A DNA stretch of 7,140 nt from Bradyrhizobium sp. GTDB lineage: Bacteria; Pseudomonadota; Alphaproteobacteria; Rhizobiales; Xanthobacteraceae. The position numbers and the translations under genes were made by a program. Location: positions 1 to 7,140 of the forward strand of contig JAICIT010000125.1 of NCBI GenBank assembly GCA_025960445.1, read 5' to 3'. The notes beneath the pieces are model-generated. The model saw only the letters and a list, made by a program, of their open reading frames with translations, was not told the DNA's origin and did not search any database. Shown here one piece after another: positions 5,722 to 7,140 of the stretch; within the stretch, counting starts at the first letter, position 1, and the number at the start of each line of letters is the position of its first letter.

Positions 5722-5748
5722 ACGGCCATCAACCGAAGTATGTAACGG

Positions 5749-7140
5749 ATGCTATATTCAAATCTAGACGTTTCCGAGATGTTTGTGGACCGTCAGGCGC
5801 AGCGCAGTTCCATGCATACGCGTCACTTGAATGAGCAACTGGTGCGGGTGCTCAAAACCATCGGTTACGACGTCGGATTTCAGAAGGGACAAGGTCAATA
5901 CCTCTATGATCGAGATGGCGCACGCTATCTGGATTTACTCAGTGGTTTTGGCGTTTTTGCGATTGGGCGGAACCACCCGGCGTTGCGCCAGGCCTTGAAG
6001 AGCGTGCTCGATAGCGACCTCCCCAATCTGGTTCAGCTGGATGTATCGACTCTTGCCGGGGTTCTGGCAGAACGTCTGCTGGAAAAAGTTCCCTACCTCG
6101 ACAAGGTTTTTTTTGCCAACTCCGGTGCCGAATCTGTTGAGGCCGCGATCAAGTTCGCACGTGGTTCTACCGGCCGCCCGGGCATCGTGTACTGCGCTCA
6201 TTCCTTTCATGGACTGTCTTATGGCGCGCTCTCGCTGACCGACGATGCTAATTTCCGTGGAGGCTTCGAACCCCTGCTGCCGGGCTGCACGTCTATTCCT
6301 TTCAACGATCTCGCCGCGCTGGAGCATGCGTTGTCGTCGCGCGAGGTTGCCGCGTTTATCGTCGAGCCCATCCAGGGCAAGGGCGTCAATATGCCCAGCG
6401 ACGAATTCCTGCCGGGCGCTGCTGCGCTGTGCCGGAAGTACGGCACGTTGTTCGTCGCCGATGAAATCCAGACCGGGATGGGTCGCACCGGGCGCTTTCT
6501 CGCGGTCGAACACTGGAATGTCGAACCGGACATGGTGCTGCTCTCGAAGGCGCTGTCAGGCGGGCACGTGCCGGTAGGCGCGCTGCTCACGCGCAAATCG
6601 ATCTTCGACAAGATCTTCAACCAAATGGACCGCGCCGTGGTGCACGGATCGACCTTCGCGAAAAACGATCTCGCAATGGCCGCCGGTATCGCGACCCTTG
6701 AGGTGATCGAGTCAGAAAAATTGGTCGAGGCCGCCGCCAAGCGCGGCGCTGAGCTTCGGCTGGCGTTGACGCGGCTCGTTCCGGGATACGAATTGTTGAA
6801 GGAGGTTCGCGGCAAGGGCCTGATGATCGGCGTTGAGTTTGGTCCGCCGAAGTCGCTGCGACTGAAAGCTTCGTGGAGCGTGCTCGAGGCCGCCAGCAAA
6901 GGGTTGTTCTGCCAGCTCATCACCGTGCCCTTGTTCAAGGATCACAAAATCCTCACTCAGGTCTCCGGCCATGGCAGCCACACTATTAAGCTGCTGCCGC
7001 CGCTCACCATTACCGAGGAGGATTGCAACTGGATCGAGACGGCGTTCGATACCGTTATCGCCTCCAGTCACAAGGTGCCCGGCGCGATCTGGTCGCTCGG
7101 CAAGACGCTGGTCGACAACGCGGTCCGCAAGTCGGCCTAA
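5749..7140 (+). CDS. hpnO: HpnO, hopanoid class III aminotransferase
   Basis: PLP-dependent class III aminotransferase (ornithine/acetylornithine-like fold) required in related bacteria for aminobacteriohopanetriol; it is thought to put the terminal amino group on the C35 side chain, acting on an aldehyde derived from ribosylhopane. It has 463 residues and ends with TAA at the last base of the window. Visible cofactor residues: NSGAES 124-129 (phosphate loop), HSFHG 151-155, Glu206 in FIVEPIQG, Asp238 in ADEIQTGMGRTG (pyridine nitrogen), Lys267 in LLSKALSGG (Schiff base) and Thr302 in HGSTF. The N-terminus has about 40 residues before the conserved YLYDRDGARYLDLLSG. ATG 5749 is the first start after an in-frame TAA at 5743; no clear ribosome site precedes it, nor the alternatives ATG 5779 and 5812. 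It is separated from hpnN by the opposing DUF2147 gene, so it needs its own promoter. Confidence 0.93.
   Translation: MLYSNLDVSEMFVDRQAQRSSMHTRHLNEQLVRVLKTIGYDVGFQKGQGQYLYDRDGARYLDLLSGFGVFAIGRNHPALRQALKSVLDSDLPNLVQLDVSTLAGVLAERLLEKVPYLDKVFFANSGAESVEAAIKFARGSTGRPGIVYCAHSFHGLSYGALSLTDDANFRGGFEPLLPGCTSIPFNDLAALEHALSSREVAAFIVEPIQGKGVNMPSDEFLPGAAALCRKYGTLFVADEIQTGMGRTGRFLAVEHWNVEPDMVLLSKALSGGHVPVGALLTRKSIFDKIFNQMDRAVVHGSTFAKNDLAMAAGIATLEVIESEKLVEAAAKRGAELRLALTRLVPGYELLKEVRGKGLMIGVEFGPPKSLRLKASWSVLEAASKGLFCQLITVPLFKDHKILTQVSGHGSHTIKLLPPLTITEEDCNWIETAFDTVIASSHKVPGAIWSLGKTLVDNAVRKSA

Overview
The window is a compact hopanoid-lipid locus. The gene set (hpnH, ispH, hpnN, hpnO), the high G+C coding bias and the style of the proteins point to an alphaproteobacterium of the Bradyrhizobium / Rhodopseudomonas group (Nitrobacteraceae). 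The genus is inferred from recognising the proteins and was not tested by a search.

Layout: positions 1-2022 hold two minus-strand genes that look like one operon, ispH (2022 to 1096) followed after 25 bases by hpnH (1070 to beyond the left edge). Positions 2023-2438 are a 416-base divergent intergenic region. Its ispH side has an unusual leader: a TATAAT box, a terminator-like hairpin, a hairpin that pairs a strong Shine-Dalgarno sequence with its complement, and two candidate very short ORFs chained by overlapping stop and start codons into the ispH start. Positions 2439-5027 are hpnN on the plus strand. A minus-strand secreted DUF2147-family gene (5639 to 4995) converges on hpnN and overlaps its last 33 bases. 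A 109-base divergent gap follows, with an inverted repeat and a perfect 13-base tandem duplication. hpnO (5749-7140) then runs to the exact right edge of the window.

How the genes fit together: IspH makes IPP/DMAPP, the precursors of squalene and hence of the hopene that squalene-hopene cyclase (outside the window) produces. HpnH, a radical SAM enzyme, joins a 5'-deoxyadenosyl group to the hopanoid C30 skeleton to give adenosylhopane, the first extended C35 hopanoid. HpnO, a PLP aminotransferase, is the branch enzyme for aminobacteriohopanetriol. HpnN is the RND-type transporter that moves hopanoids from the inner to the outer membrane. The window therefore covers precursor supply, side-chain start, side-chain finishing and export. 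The DUF2147 protein is predicted to be periplasmic and is the one member without an assigned role.

No mobile element, tRNA, rRNA or CRISPR array is visible. The most unexplained material is the ispH leader (about 2019-2211), the DUF2147 gene inside the locus, and the repeat-bearing gap before hpnO.
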